Assembly (NCBI RefSeq): GCF_000761545.1 | Contig: NZ_JPMY01000003.1 | Coordinates: 186,001-250,000, forward strand | Direction of reading: 5' to 3' | Origin: Pseudomonas sp. ML96 | GTDB lineage: Bacteria > Pseudomonadota > Gammaproteobacteria > Pseudomonadales > Pseudomonadaceae | DNA length: 64,000 nt | Shown here: piece after piece, positions 1 to 8,830 of the stretch | How the letters are laid out: the number at the start of each line of letters is the position of its first letter | Numbering within the stretch: position 1 is the stretch's first letter | Notes under the pieces: model-generated | Seen by the model: only the letters and a program-made list of their open reading frames with translations | Databases searched by the model: none | What the model was told of the DNA's origin: nothing | Position numbers and translations under genes: made by a program

Positions 1-346
1 CGACCTTGCGCCGCGCAGTCAGGCCCTGACTGCCGGCCTTGAGGCTGTCGGCGCGGGCCTTGCCGCGGCCCTCGGCCAGGGCCTCGGCGAAGTTGGCGAA
101 GAGCACGGTGAACCACAGCCACAGGGCGATCTGCACGGCCAGGCCGACGCTCACCGCAGGGTTGGGAATGAAGCACAGCACGGTGGTGAGGATGGCGGTC
201 AGCTCGACCACCAGCATCACCGGCGCTCGCTTGAGCTGGCGCGGATCGAGTTTGACGAAGGCCTGCTTCAGCGCCGGTTGCCACAGCGCCTGGAAGCTGG
301 TCTTGGAGGTTTGCGCACTGGGTACGCGAGTGGGGGCATTCATCAT
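1..346 (-). CDS. kdpB: Potassium-transporting ATPase subunit B, N-terminal part
   Basis: Only the first 115 codons are in the window; the gene continues beyond base 1. KdpB is the P-type ATPase catalytic subunit of the high-affinity KdpFABC potassium pump in the inner membrane. The visible part has the usual cytosolic N-terminus, a first membrane segment (about residues 37-58, starting VMLVVELTAILTTV) and the conserved stretch FANFAEALAEGRGKARADSL. The start is the first of two adjacent ATG codons (346 or 343), preceded by AGGGAG that overlaps the kdpA stop region; only nine bases separate it from kdpA. The phosphorylated aspartate lies outside the window. Confidence 0.95.
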   Translation of the reverse strand, partial: MMNAPTRVPSAQTSKTSFQALWQPALKQAFVKLDPRQLKRAPVMLVVELTAILTTVLCFIPNPAVSVGLAVQIALWLWFTVLFANFAEALAEGRGKARADSLKAGSQGLTARRKV

Positions 347-355
347 GGTTCTCCC

Positions 356-2044
356 TTAGAACGCCAGTTGTTCAGCCAGCGGGCCCAGGGCCAGCGCGGG
401 CAGGAAGGTCAGGCCGCCGACCAGCAGGATGGTCAGGGTCAGCAGGGTGACGAACAGCGGGCCGTGGGTGGGGAAGCTGTTGTCGCCCAGTGGGGCGCGC
501 TTCTTCGCCGCCAGGCTGCCGGCGATGGCGAGGATCGGCAGGATGTAGCCGAAGCGCCCGAGCAGCATGGCCAGGCCGATCAGCAGGTTGTGGAACGCCG
601 TATTGGCACCGAAGCCGCCGAAGGCCGAGCCGTTGTTGGCGGTGCCCGAGGTGTAGGCGTACAGCGCCTGGCTGAAACCGTGCGGGCCGGGGTTGCTGAT
701 CGAGGCCGCAGGACCCGGCAGGCTCACAGCCAGGGCGCAGAACACCAGTACGCCAACCGGCATCACCAGCAGGGTCGCCACCAGCAGGCGCACCTCGCGG
801 GCCTCCAGCTTCTTGCCCAGATATTCGGGGGTGCGGCCGATCATCAGGCCGGCGAGGAACACAGCGATCAACACGAACAGCAGCATGCCGTAGAGGCCGG
901 CGCCGACGCCGCCGAAGATCACTTCGCCGAGCATCATGTTGAACATCGGGATCATGCCGCCGATGGCGCTGAAGCTGTCGTGCATGGCGTTGACCGAGCC
1001 GTTGGATGCGGCCGTGGTGGTCACCGCCCAAAGCGCCGAGGCGGCGACGCCGAAGCGGCTCTCCTTGCCTTCCAGCGAGCCGGCCTGCTCGATCGGCAAC
1101 GCCGCCAGCGCCGGGTTCGGCTGGTATTCGGCCCACAGGGTGATACCCAGGCCGATGAGGAACAGGATCAGCATGCTGGCGAGGATCGCGCGACTCTGGC
1201 GCAGGTCCTTGACGTAGTGGCCGAAGCTGAACACCAGTGCCACCGGAATCAGGATGATCGCCGCCAGTTCCAGCAGGTTGCTCAGCGCCGTGGGGTTCTC
1301 GAACGGGTGCGCCGAGTTCACGCCGAAGAATCCGCCACCGTTGGTGCCGAGCTGCTTGATGGCGATCTGGCTGGCCGCAGGACCGAGCGGGATGGTCTGG
1401 TCGGTGCCCATCAGGGTCTTGGCCTGGGCGTAGTCCATGAAGGTCTGCGGCACGCCCTGCCAGACCAGCAGCAGCGCCAGGACCACGCAGAACGGCAGCA
1501 GGCCGTAGAGGGTGGCGCGGGTCAGATCGACCCAGAAGTTGCCGATGCCAGCGCTGGACTTGCGCGAGATGCCGCGGGCGAAGGCCACCAGGATGGCCAG
1601 GCCCACCGCCGGGCTGACGAAGTTCTGCACGGTCAGGCCGACCATCTGGCTGAAATAGCTCAGCGCTGCTTCACCGCTGTAGGCCTGCCAGTTGGTGTTG
1701 GCGACGAAACTCACCGCGGTGTTGAACGCCAGGGTCCACTCCAGGCCCGGCAGCTGCTGCGGATTGAGCGGCAGCAGACCCTGCAGCAGGAGGATGGCGA
1801 ACAGCAGCACCAGGCTGGCCAGGGTGAAGGCCAGCAGCGCCAGGGTATAGGTCTTCCAGTCCTGATCGGACTTGGCGTCGACGCCGGCGACCTTGTAGCA
1901 GAGCCGCTCCACCGGCCCCAACAACGGGGTCAGCAGAGTCCGCTCGCCTTCCATGGCGCGGTACAGGTAACGTCCCAGCCAGGGCGCGGGCGCCAGTACC
2001 AGGACGAAAAAGGCCAGGATCAGGCCATAGTCTTGAAGTTGCAT
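356..2044 (-). CDS. kdpA: Potassium-transporting ATPase potassium-binding subunit
   Basis: 562 residues, the usual KdpA length. KdpA is the channel-like inner-membrane subunit that selects and moves K+ in KdpFABC. About ten hydrophobic segments are visible, with the pore-loop signatures [29 protein letters not shown] and [13 protein letters not shown], which correspond to the quasi-repeated selectivity filter regions. The ATG at 2044 has AGGAGG four bases upstream, a site that overlaps the kdpF stop codon, so kdpF and kdpA translation is probably coupled. It sits in the operon kdpF-kdpA-kdpB. Confidence 0.97.
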   Translation of the reverse strand: MQLQDYGLILAFFVLVLAPAPWLGRYLYRAMEGERTLLTPLLGPVERLCYKVAGVDAKSDQDWKTYTLALLAFTLASLVLLFAILLLQGLLPLNPQQLPGLEWTLAFNTAVSFVANTNWQAYSGEAALSYFSQMVGLTVQNFVSPAVGLAILVAFARGISRKSSAGIGNFWVDLTRATLYGLLPFCVVLALLLVWQGVPQTFMDYAQAKTLMGTDQTIPLGPAASQIAIKQLGTNGGGFFGVNSAHPFENPTALSNLLELAAIILIPVALVFSFGHYVKDLRQSRAILASMLILFLIGLGITLWAEYQPNPALAALPIEQAGSLEGKESRFGVAASALWAVTTTAASNGSVNAMHDSFSAIGGMIPMFNMMLGEVIFGGVGAGLYGMLLFVLIAVFLAGLMIGRTPEYLGKKLEAREVRLLVATLLVMPVGVLVFCALAVSLPGPAASISNPGPHGFSQALYAYTSGTANNGSAFGGFGANTAFHNLLIGLAMLLGRFGYILPILAIAGSLAAKKRAPLGDNSFPTHGPLFVTLLTLTILLVGGLTFLPALALGPLAEQLAF

Positions 2045-2052
2045 GGGGCCTC

Positions 2053-2142
2053 CTAGCCGCGCTCGGCGCGTAGCAGCGCCACCAGCAGGTAGATGAACAG
2101 CCCCAGGGCCAGGCCCAGGGACACCCCGTCGAGAATGCTCAT
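2053..2142 (-). CDS. kdpF: Small membrane subunit of the Kdp potassium pump
   Basis: A 29-residue open frame, [20 protein letters not shown] followed by VALLRAERG. It is one transmembrane helix with a positively charged C-terminus, as expected for KdpF, the lipid-like stabilising subunit of KdpFABC. The ATG is at 2140-2142 with CGGAG eight bases upstream. The stop is eight bases before kdpA. Its position as the first gene ahead of kdpA is the canonical one. Confidence 0.88.
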   Translation of the reverse strand: MSILDGVSLGLALGLFIYLLVALLRAERG

Positions 2143-2196
2143 GTGATCGCTCCGTAATGCGGGCTACGCCGCCTTGGGAGGATTCTTCGCCCGATG

Positions 2197-2250
2197 GGCG
2201 TAAAGGAGCGATTCCACAACCGGGCGTGGGTTATAAAGAAGGCGTAAAGA
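2197..2250 (-). promoter_or_regulatory. Candidate kdp operator/promoter region with direct repeats
   Basis: Upstream of kdpF, read on the minus strand, TCTTTA occurs twice with an 11-base period (2250-2245 and 2239-2234). The longer word CTTTACGCC occurs at 2249-2241 and again at 2205-2197. Paired hexamers one helical turn apart are typical binding sites for OmpR-family regulators, so this is a plausible KdpE site. A TATAAC (2235-2230) could be a -10 element, but no good -35 lies at the right distance. The function is inferred. Confidence 0.4.
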
Positions 2251-2404
2251 ATGCGGCCGGCAGCTTTGTATCGCGGCTGATACATGCCCGACACGCCACC
2301 GACACCTGATCCGCCGAACATGGCGCTGGGCGGCGCCAGCCGAGGCCTTCGGCCGGTTAGAATGTGCTGCCCTCCTCCCCGCCCGCAGTTTGGAGCCCGT
2401 TACG

Positions 2405-3148
2405 GTGCATGCAATGACCGCCCGCGAAGCGCGCCCGCGCACGACCCGCGCCCTGATCGTCGATGACAACCTGGAGCTGCGCGAGCTGCTGGGCGGCTAT
2501 CTGACCCGTTTCAACATCGACAGCGAGGCCGTCGGCGATGGCAGCGCGATGCGCCGTGCGCTGGCCGACAGCCACTTCGACGTGATCATCCTCGACCTCA
2601 TGCTGCCCGGCGAAGACGGCCTGGCGCTGTGCCGCGAGCTGCGCGCCAGCTCCGACATCCCGATCCTGATGCTGACCGCGCGCTGCGAGCCCACCGACCG
2701 CATCATCGGCCTGGAACTGGGCGCCGACGACTACATGGCCAAGCCCTTCGAGCCGCGCGAACTGGTGGCGCGTATCCAGACCATCCTCCGTCGCGTGCGC
2801 GACGATCGCAGCGCGCCACGCGAAGAGCCACGCGCCAACCTGCGCTTCGACGGCTGGACCCTGCACTGCGTGCTGCGTCAACTGCAGTCGCCGGACGGCC
2901 TGGTCGTACCGCTGTCGAACGCCGAGTTCCGCCTGCTCTGGGTGTTCCTCGAGCGCCCACGCCGGGTGCTCAGCCGCGAGCAGTTGCTGGACGAGGCGCG
3001 CGGCCGCTCCATCGAAGCCTTCGACCGCAGCATCGATCTGCTGGTCTCGCGCCTGCGCCAGAAGCTCGGCGACGACCCGCGCAGCCCGGCGCTGATCAAG
3101 ACCGTGCGCGGCGAGGGCTACCTGTTCGACGCCGCCGAGATTCGCTGA
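2405..3148 (+). CDS. OmpR-family response regulator
   Basis: 247 residues from the GTG at 2405. There is a receiver domain with acidic pair D20/D21, phospho-acceptor D64 (VIILDLMLPGEDG), T91 and K113 (MAKPF), then a C-terminal winged helix ending KTVRGEGYLF. It should be a DNA-binding transcription factor phosphorylated by the kinase encoded immediately downstream. GTG 2405 is preferred because GGAG lies nine bases before it; ATG 2414 is the alternative but is 18 bases from that site. It is probably not KdpE: its partner kinase lacks the large KdpD sensor, and it is divergent from the kdp genes. The regulated genes are unknown; the EF-hand gene downstream is an obvious candidate. Confidence 0.92.
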   Translation: MHAMTAREARPRTTRALIVDDNLELRELLGGYLTRFNIDSEAVGDGSAMRRALADSHFDVIILDLMLPGEDGLALCRELRASSDIPILMLTARCEPTDRIIGLELGADDYMAKPFEPRELVARIQTILRRVRDDRSAPREEPRANLRFDGWTLHCVLRQLQSPDGLVVPLSNAEFRLLWVFLERPRRVLSREQLLDEARGRSIEAFDRSIDLLVSRLRQKLGDDPRSPALIKTVRGEGYLFDAAEIR

Positions 3149-4188
3149 TGCGCCGCGCCGACAGCCTGTTCGCCCGCCTGTTCGGTGTGTTCCTCGTCGC
3201 CATCGTGCTCGCCCATGTACTGGCCTTTACCTGGTACCACTACTACGGTCACCCGCCGCCACCGCCTCCCCCCCCGCCAGAACATCTCGCCCAGATGGGT
3301 CCCCACATGCCGCCACCGGGCCCACCGCCCGGACCGAGAGGCTTCTTCGGCGGCCCGCTGGTGCCGCTGGCATTCCAGATGCTGACCCTGATCGCCGCCG
3401 CCTGGTACGGTGCACGCCTGCTCAGCCGGCCGATCCAGCACCTGTCCGACGCGGCGGAGCGCCTCAGCGACGACCTGGACAGCCCGCCACTGCAAGAGAG
3501 CGGCCCCAAGGAGGCGCGTCAGGCGGCGCATGCCTTCAACCTGATGCAGCAGCGCATCCGCGAGCAGGTACAGCAGCGCGCGCGCATGCTCGCGGCCGTC
3601 TCCCACGACCTGCGTACGCCACTGGCGCGCCTCAAGCTGCGCGTCGAGCAGATCCCCAACGCCCACCTGCGGGCGCGCATGGGCCAGGACCTGGGGGAAA
3701 TGATCGGCATGCTCGACGCCACCCTCAGCTACCTGCACGAGCAGCGCAGCACCGAGGCCCTGCAATGGCTGGACCTGCAGGCGCTGCTCGAATCCATGGT
3801 CGAGGATGCCCAGGACCGCGGCGCCCAGGTCAGCTTCCACGGCCATTGCGCCCCGCTGCGCGCCCAGCCCCTGGCGCTGCGCTCGTGCATCAGCAACCTG
3901 CTGGAGAACGCCCTGCGCTACGCCGGGCATGCCTCAGTCGAGCTGCACGACGGCCGCGAGCATATCGAGGTACGGGTGATCGACCAGGGGCCGGGGATCC
4001 CCATCGAACAACGCGAGGCAGTGTTCGAGGCCTTCTTCCGTGTCGAGGGCTCGCGCAATCGCAGCTCCGGCGGCGTCGGCCTGGGCCTGACCATTGCCCG
4101 CGAGGCCGCCAGGCGCCAGGGCGGCGATATCCAGCTGGCAGAGACCGAAGGCGGCGGCCTGACTGCCATCCTGCACCTGCCACGCTGA
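3148..4188 (+). CDS. Sensor histidine kinase with proline-rich periplasmic loop
   Basis: 346 residues; start and preceding stop overlap as TGATG, so translation is coupled to the regulator. TM1 spans about residues 10-29. A short periplasmic segment (30-70) contains nine consecutive prolines (36-44), several His and Met residues (HYYGH, EH, MGPHM) and more PPP/PPG runs. TM2 spans about 71-90, followed by HAMP, the DHp H-box VSHDLRTPLARL (H153), N-box SNLLENALRYA, G1 VIDQGPGI and G2 GGVGLGL. The His/Met-rich loop could bind metal, but this is inference. The proline codons include a run of eight C (3268-3275). Confidence 0.92.
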   Translation: MRRADSLFARLFGVFLVAIVLAHVLAFTWYHYYGHPPPPPPPPPEHLAQMGPHMPPPGPPPGPRGFFGGPLVPLAFQMLTLIAAAWYGARLLSRPIQHLSDAAERLSDDLDSPPLQESGPKEARQAAHAFNLMQQRIREQVQQRARMLAAVSHDLRTPLARLKLRVEQIPNAHLRARMGQDLGEMIGMLDATLSYLHEQRSTEALQWLDLQALLESMVEDAQDRGAQVSFHGHCAPLRAQPLALRSCISNLLENALRYAGHASVELHDGREHIEVRVIDQGPGIPIEQREAVFEAFFRVEGSRNRSSGGVGLGLTIAREAARRQGGDIQLAETEGGGLTAILHLPR

Positions 4189-4296
4189 ACGCCGTTGTAG
4201 AGGCACTGATACAAAGTCCACAAACCCGCGACACAGAGCACTCTGATGCTGGCATCACCGGAGAACCCACTCCGGCCAACAACAGGAGTGACTCCC

Positions 4297-5067
4297 ATGA
4301 TCAGTGGTGTCAGCAGTTACTCGGGCTACAGCAGCTACACCTCCGTCCAGCGCAGCAGTAGCAGCGCCGGCGGAGGTGGTTGCACGGGTGGTCCGGCGCA
4401 AGTGCAGGAAAAACTGTTCAGCCTGCTGGACAGCGATGGCAGCGGCAGCGTGGCCAAGGAAGAACTGGAAACCGCCCTGACGGCGGCCAAGGAATCCGAC
4501 AGCAGCCTGACCATCGATATCGACGAGCTGTTCAGCCAGCTCGATGCCAACGGCGACGGCAGCCTGGACAGCGAGGAGACCGCCGCCCTGGCGCCGCCAC
4601 CGCCACCCCACGGCGGCCCGGGTGGCCCCGGTGGTCCCAACCCCGAAGAGATGTTCGCCCAGCTGGACGCCAACGGTGATGGCAACATCGACGCCGACGA
4701 GTTGGCCGCCCTGCCCGCGCCGGAAGGCCACGACAGCAGCGAGCTGCTGAGCAAGCTGGACAGCGATGGCGACGGCAGCCTGAACCTCGACGAGCTGTCG
4801 GCCATGGCCGCCCCGCCGCCTCCACCGCCCGCCCAGGCGCAGAGCGGCAGCAGCGAAGAACTGTTCAGCCTGCTGGATAGCGACAGCAGCGGCAGCATCA
4901 GCCAGGACGAGCTGAGCAGCCTGCTCGATGCCATGGGTCAGCAACAGCAGACCAGCAGCAGCGAGGAAGAGAACTACTCAGGCCTGATCGCCAAGCTGCT
5001 CAAGCAGTATCAGGACAGCGCCAGCTATCAGTCGAGCCTCGGCAGCCAGCTGAGCATCTCGGCCTGA
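4297..5067 (+). CDS. Five-EF-hand calcium-binding protein
   Basis: 256 residues from ATG 4297 (AGGAG seven bases upstream; an in-frame ATG at 4246 has no such site). Five canonical 12-residue EF-hand loops start with D and end with E: residues 45-56, 83-94, 124-135, 155-166 and 194-205 (DSDGSGSVAKEE, DANGDGSLDSEE, DANGDGNIDADE, DSDGDGSLNLDE, DSDSSGSISQDE). Linkers are rich in Pro and Gly; the N-terminus is Ser/Tyr/Gly-rich and has no recognisable signal peptide. Similar Pseudomonas proteins are often labelled XopAW-like calcium-binding effectors; nothing here shows type III secretion. It directly follows the two-component genes and ends at a strong terminator, which suggests a calcium-related module. 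Confidence 0.85.
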   Translation: MISGVSSYSGYSSYTSVQRSSSSAGGGGCTGGPAQVQEKLFSLLDSDGSGSVAKEELETALTAAKESDSSLTIDIDELFSQLDANGDGSLDSEETAALAPPPPPHGGPGGPGGPNPEEMFAQLDANGDGNIDADELAALPAPEGHDSSELLSKLDSDGDGSLNLDELSAMAAPPPPPPAQAQSGSSEELFSLLDSDSSGSISQDELSSLLDAMGQQQQTSSSEEENYSGLIAKLLKQYQDSASYQSSLGSQLSISA

Positions 5068-5073
5068 AACGAA

Positions 5074-5112
5074 GAGGCCCGCAGCTCTGGCGAGATGCGG
5101 GCCTCTTTCTTT
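5074..5112 (+). terminator. Rho-independent terminator after the EF-hand gene
   Basis: Perfect ten-base inverted repeat GAGGCCCGCA (5074-5083) and TGCGGGCCTC (5096-5105), followed by TTTCTTT. It lies seven bases after the EF-hand stop codon, between converging genes. Confidence 0.88.
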
Positions 5113-5123
5113 ATCGGCTGAAG

Positions 5124-6716
5124 TTATTCGACCAGGGTCTCTTCGCCCTGCTCTTCGAACTCCACGCCTTCCATGGACTGCTCTTCCTCGCCCATGGCAC
5201 CCATACCGCCCATGCCGGCACCGCTGGCGAAGGCCATGGCGACGAACTCCTCGACGGTCATCTGCTTGCCGTTGAAGTCGACCTTGTCGTCGGCGTAATG
5301 CAGGCTGGAGACGATGCTGTCGCCCTCAAGCTTGGCCAGCTCGGTGGACAGTGCCATGCCGCTGGCCATCTCGGTCATCATCGACGCCTGCTGCGCGACG
5401 GCTTCCTTGTCGGTCTCGCCACCCAGGCTGGCCTGCAGGCCGATCACGTCGCCGATCATGGCCTTGGAGACCGATACCTTGGCGTCCAGCTGGGCGATCA
5501 GTTGCTTGGCCAGTTCCGGCGGCGGCAGCTCGAAGGATTCCGGCTTGTTCAGATCGACCGACAGGCTCAGGCTGCTCTCGCCATTGGCGGTCTTGAACGC
5601 CAGCTTCTCCAGGGCGATGCCCGGTTTGGCCGCCAGCAGCTTGTCCAGGCCGGCCATCAGCTGCGCCTGCTGCTCTTCGCTCAGCTGCGGCAGATCGTCC
5701 TCGGCCTCCAGGCTGGCCTGTTGCAGCTGGCCGCTGTCCTTGATGATCTGGCTGTAGATCGCGACCAGCGACTGCAGGGCGCTGGCATCGAGGTTCTTCA
5801 TGCTCCAGACCATCTGCGAGCCGCCGATGTCGTGGCCCTGATAGTTGATCATGCCGATGTCGTAGCTGTAGCGAGCGAACAGCTTGCCGTCGGTCTCGCT
5901 GGTCTCGTCGCGCTGGACGAAGCCGTTGAGCTGCACCGGAGCGCCCTCGCCGACCTGGATCTGCACGGTCTGCAACTTGACCTCGTTCTTGCCCAGGTAG
6001 AAATCGCTGCTGCCCTTGGCGGTCTGGCTGTCCAGGGTCATGCCCTTGAACTCGATGCTCATGGCCTCGCCGCTTTCCGGCAGCTTGGTGCTGAGCTTGA
6101 AGCTGTCCATCAGGCCCTGGGCCTCGATGGCCTTGGCGCCGGCGCTGGTGTCGAAGTCGACGTTCAGGCCGGTGAAGTCCAGCGAGGTGTCTTCATCCAG
6201 GGCCGACTGCAGCGGATTGATGCGCAGAGTGCCGCTCACCGACTGGTCGTAGCCCAGGCTGGCCTGGCCTTCCACCGGCGATACGCCCTTGCTGGCGGCG
6301 AACCATTTCTCCAGCGCCGGGTTGGACTCCAGCGCGTAGTTGCTGGTGGCCATGACCGGCATCAGCTTCAGTGCCTTGAGGCGCGACAGCGGGAACGGGC
6401 CGTGCTCGATACGGTCGGTGATGATCCACTCCAGCTGCTGCGGAGCTTCGCCATCGAGCGAGCCGTTGAACTTGATGCGGTAGCGGGCGTTGCTGCTGAA
6501 GAACTGGCGGTCCAGCGACAGCAGCTCGATGGAGGCGTCGAGGCCCAGCGCCGGCAGGGTCTTGGCCATCTCGGCGTTGGCCTGCTTGATCGATGCGTCC
6601 AGCACCGCCGGCAGCTGTTGGCCGGTGTACCAGGCTCCGCCCGTGCCGATGGCGGCTACGGCCACGAGAGCGCCTACTGCGATACCTGCAGATTTTTTCA
6701 TGGGGGCTATGTCCAT
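5124..6716 (-). CDS. YdgA/DUF945 family protein
   Basis: 530 residues. An N-terminal hydrophobic segment (KSAGIAVGALVAVAAIGTGGAWYTGQQL) is followed by a long region of mixed beta-type sequence and an acidic, Glu-rich tail (EEEQSMEGVEFEEQGEET). Length and organisation match the YdgA/DUF945 family, anchored in the inner membrane with a periplasmic bulk; the molecular role is not established. The start may be the ATG at 6716 or the ATG at 6701 (MKKSAG), which is the more usual family start; no strong Shine-Dalgarno separates them. It converges on the EF-hand gene. Confidence 0.8.
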   Translation of the reverse strand: MDIAPMKKSAGIAVGALVAVAAIGTGGAWYTGQQLPAVLDASIKQANAEMAKTLPALGLDASIELLSLDRQFFSSNARYRIKFNGSLDGEAPQQLEWIITDRIEHGPFPLSRLKALKLMPVMATSNYALESNPALEKWFAASKGVSPVEGQASLGYDQSVSGTLRINPLQSALDEDTSLDFTGLNVDFDTSAGAKAIEAQGLMDSFKLSTKLPESGEAMSIEFKGMTLDSQTAKGSSDFYLGKNEVKLQTVQIQVGEGAPVQLNGFVQRDETSETDGKLFARYSYDIGMINYQGHDIGGSQMVWSMKNLDASALQSLVAIYSQIIKDSGQLQQASLEAEDDLPQLSEEQQAQLMAGLDKLLAAKPGIALEKLAFKTANGESSLSLSVDLNKPESFELPPPELAKQLIAQLDAKVSVSKAMIGDVIGLQASLGGETDKEAVAQQASMMTEMASGMALSTELAKLEGDSIVSSLHYADDKVDFNGKQMTVEEFVAMAFASGAGMGGMGAMGEEEQSMEGVEFEEQGEETLVE

Positions 6717-6893
6717 TCTCTAGTGTTGGTCTTTCTTCCCTGAACCGCGTGTGGCCTCTGCGGGCTCGTTATCGCGACCTGAGGCGGGGCTTGCACCCAG
6801 CTCCGGCGGCAAGTGCCGGAAAGCCGGGCAAGGCTACCACCGCGCCATCCCGCCCACCAACAACGGCAGGCGGGATTGTGCGCGGGATGCCAA

Positions 6894-7967
6894 CTACTCC
6901 CCGTCCCGGCGTTCGGCCTCTACCGCGGCGACCCGTGGCGTGCTCGACACCCAGTCGCCGAGCAGGCTGTAGGCCACGGCCAGCAGGGTCGGACCGAGGA
7001 ACAGGCCCATGAAGCCGAAGGCCAGAATGCCGCCGAACACGCCGAGCAGCACCACCACCAGCGGCAGGTTGCCGCCACGGCTGATCAGGTAGGGCTTGAG
7101 CACGTTGTCCACGCCGCTGATGACGAAGGTGCCCCAGATGCCGAGGAACACCGCCATGCCGTACTGCTCCTGGCTGACCAGCCAGGCGGTGGCGGGAATC
7201 CACACCAGCGGCGGGCCCATGGGGATCAGGCTGAGGATGAAGGTGATGATGCCCAGCACCAGGGCGCCGGGAATGCCGGCAATGTAGAAGCCGATCAACG
7301 CCAACAGGGCCTGGGCCGCAGCGGTACCGATCACGCCGTTGACCACGCGCTGTACGGTGCCGGCCACCAGGTCCAGATAGTGATCGGCGCGATCACCGAT
7401 CAGGCGCTCCAGCAGGCTGTGGGCGAAGGCCGCCATGCGCGGGCCGTCACGGTAGAAGAAGAACACCAGCACCAGGCTCAGGGCCAGCTCCAGCATGCCG
7501 CCACCGATCTGCGCGCTACGCGCCAGCAGCCAGTTGCCGACCTGCCCCAGGTAAGGCCGCAGCGTCGCCAGCAGGGCCGCGCCCTCCTCGTCGATCCGCG
7601 TCCAGATGTGCACCAGGCGCTCGCCCACCAGCGGCAGGTCGGCGATCCAGGCGGGCGGATCGGGCAGGCCATCGACCTGGAAGTCCTTGAACAGTTCGGT
7701 GGCGTCGCGGATATGGTCGGCCAGGTTGAAGCCGAGCCACACCAGCGGCACCGCCACCAGCACCATCCAGCCGGCGGTGAGTATGCCTGCGGCGGTGTTT
7801 TCCCGACCGTTCAGGGCGCGGGTCAGCAGGCGCATCAGCGGCCAGCTGGCAAAGGCCAGCACGGCGGCCCAGAACAGCGCCGAGAAGAACGGTGCCAGTA
7901 CCCAGGCGCAGGCGCCGAGCAGCGCCAGCAGCAGGATCTGCACCAGCAGGCGGTCATTGTTGAGCAT
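6894..7967 (-). CDS. AI-2E (UPF0118) family transporter
   Basis: 357 residues from ATG 7967, with GGGGA ten bases upstream; an in-frame start at 8012 would add 15 residues without a site. Seven to eight hydrophobic segments are arranged as in the AI-2E/PerM family: two at the N-terminus, a long soluble loop (about residues 60-150), then several more including IGTAAAQALLALIGFYIAGIPG and the conserved block LIPMGPPLVWIPATAWL. Family members are permeases or exporters of varied or unknown substrate (TqsA for AI-2, others possibly Na+/H+ exchange). The substrate cannot be told here. Confidence 0.85.
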   Translation of the reverse strand: MLNNDRLLVQILLLALLGACAWVLAPFFSALFWAAVLAFASWPLMRLLTRALNGRENTAAGILTAGWMVLVAVPLVWLGFNLADHIRDATELFKDFQVDGLPDPPAWIADLPLVGERLVHIWTRIDEEGAALLATLRPYLGQVGNWLLARSAQIGGGMLELALSLVLVFFFYRDGPRMAAFAHSLLERLIGDRADHYLDLVAGTVQRVVNGVIGTAAAQALLALIGFYIAGIPGALVLGIITFILSLIPMGPPLVWIPATAWLVSQEQYGMAVFLGIWGTFVISGVDNVLKPYLISRGGNLPLVVVLLGVFGGILAFGFMGLFLGPTLLAVAYSLLGDWVSSTPRVAAVEAERRDGE

Positions 7968-8018
7968 GGTTCGACATCCCCAGAACCGGGCAGAAAGCGG
8001 CCCGGTGCGCATGATACT

Positions 8019-8822
8019 TCAGCGTAGTTGCTGCAGGCGCAGGCCTTCGCCCTCGGCAGAGCCCGGCTGCAGGCGCCCGCCGCGCACGCCGCGACGCTCC
8101 AACTCGGCCTGCCAGGCTGCGGCGTGGGCGCCATCGAGGCGCAGACGCATGGTGCTGTCCAGGCTCAGGGTGCGGGCCAACAGGTCGCCCCACTGCTCGT
8201 CCGGCTCGCCCAAGGTTGGCAGCTTCAGCTCACCACTGCTCCTGAGCTGGCGCAACAGGGTCGCAGGGGTGGGCAGCAGCTGCGCCAGCGGCGTACGGGC
8301 ATCCAGCTGCTCCACATGCAAATAGGAGCGGCGATTGCCGCGAGTGATGCCATACAGGGCGACCAGGCTGTCCTGCTGTGGCTCGACCAGGCGCAGCAGC
8401 AGGTAGCTCTGCCGCTCCTCGGGGCCGTAGAGCTTGGCGTTGCCGAAGATCTGGTTGGCCCACAGGCTGGAGGAACCGCAATCGCGCCCCTCGCACCAGA
8501 ACAGCAGCTGCGCGCCCTGCTCCAGCAGGTGCTGGCGCGCCGCATCCAGTGCTTCACGTGGCGAATGTTCGTCCGGCAGGCGGTAGGTCAGCGCACGCAC
8601 GCGGCCCTCGGCCAGCACCTCGGCAGACGCACGCAACTGGCCGCTGATACGGCGCAGGCCATCCTGCGGATAGCGTTTCTCCTCGGCCGCGGCATCGCGG
8701 TAGTCGACGATCTCGGCGTGCGGGAAGCGCGGCAGGCTGTCCAGGTCCTGGCTGCCCGGCAGATCGGCGGCCAGCAGCGGCGTACAAAAGAGAGTCAGGC
8801 AGAAAATCAGGTGGTGACGCAT
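8019..8822 (-). CDS. DUF4892 domain-containing periplasmic protein
   Basis: 267 residues. The ATG at 8822 has GAGGAG five bases upstream. A clear signal peptide (RHHLIFCLTLFCTPLLAA, cleavage about residue 19) is followed by DLPGSQDLDSLPRFPHAEI. The body contains a Cys pair (FWCEGRDCGSS) and the motif ANQIFGNAKLYGPEERQSYLL characteristic of DUF4892 proteins of Pseudomonas. It is probably secreted to the periplasm; the function is unknown. It follows the glutathione transferase gene by eight bases on the same strand, so the two are probably co-transcribed. Confidence 0.8.
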   Translation of the reverse strand: MRHHLIFCLTLFCTPLLAADLPGSQDLDSLPRFPHAEIVDYRDAAAEEKRYPQDGLRRISGQLRASAEVLAEGRVRALTYRLPDEHSPREALDAARQHLLEQGAQLLFWCEGRDCGSSSLWANQIFGNAKLYGPEERQSYLLLRLVEPQQDSLVALYGITRGNRRSYLHVEQLDARTPLAQLLPTPATLLRQLRSSGELKLPTLGEPDEQWGDLLARTLSLDSTMRLRLDGAHAAAWQAELERRGVRGGRLQPGSAEGEGLRLQQLR

Positions 8823-8830
8823 GCAACTCC

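Noticed and set aside
278..2056. Long plus-strand open frame of 592 codons across kdpA
   Set aside because: It is the mirror of kdpA in GC-rich DNA; the translation is Gln/His/Arg/Ala-rich with no motif, while the minus strand gives perfect KdpA selectivity-filter sequences. Similar long mirrors over sucA, acnA, sdhA, GH31 and the alginate genes were dropped for the same reason.
2405..4188. The two-component pair as KdpE/KdpD
   Set aside because: The kinase has a short proline-rich loop and HAMP domain, not the large KdpD/Usp sensor with four membrane helices, and the genes point away from kdpFAB. KdpDE would be expected beyond kdpC, outside the window.
4430..4915. Tandem repeat or CRISPR-like array
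   Set aside because: The periodic DNA encodes EF-hand loops of unequal spacing within one reading frame; repeats are imperfect and have no spacer structure.
6717..6893. Terminator or REP element between the DUF945 and AI-2E genes
   Set aside because: There is a loose CCCGCC/GGCGGG pairing with a long loop and no T-tract, and only one copy was noticed in the window.
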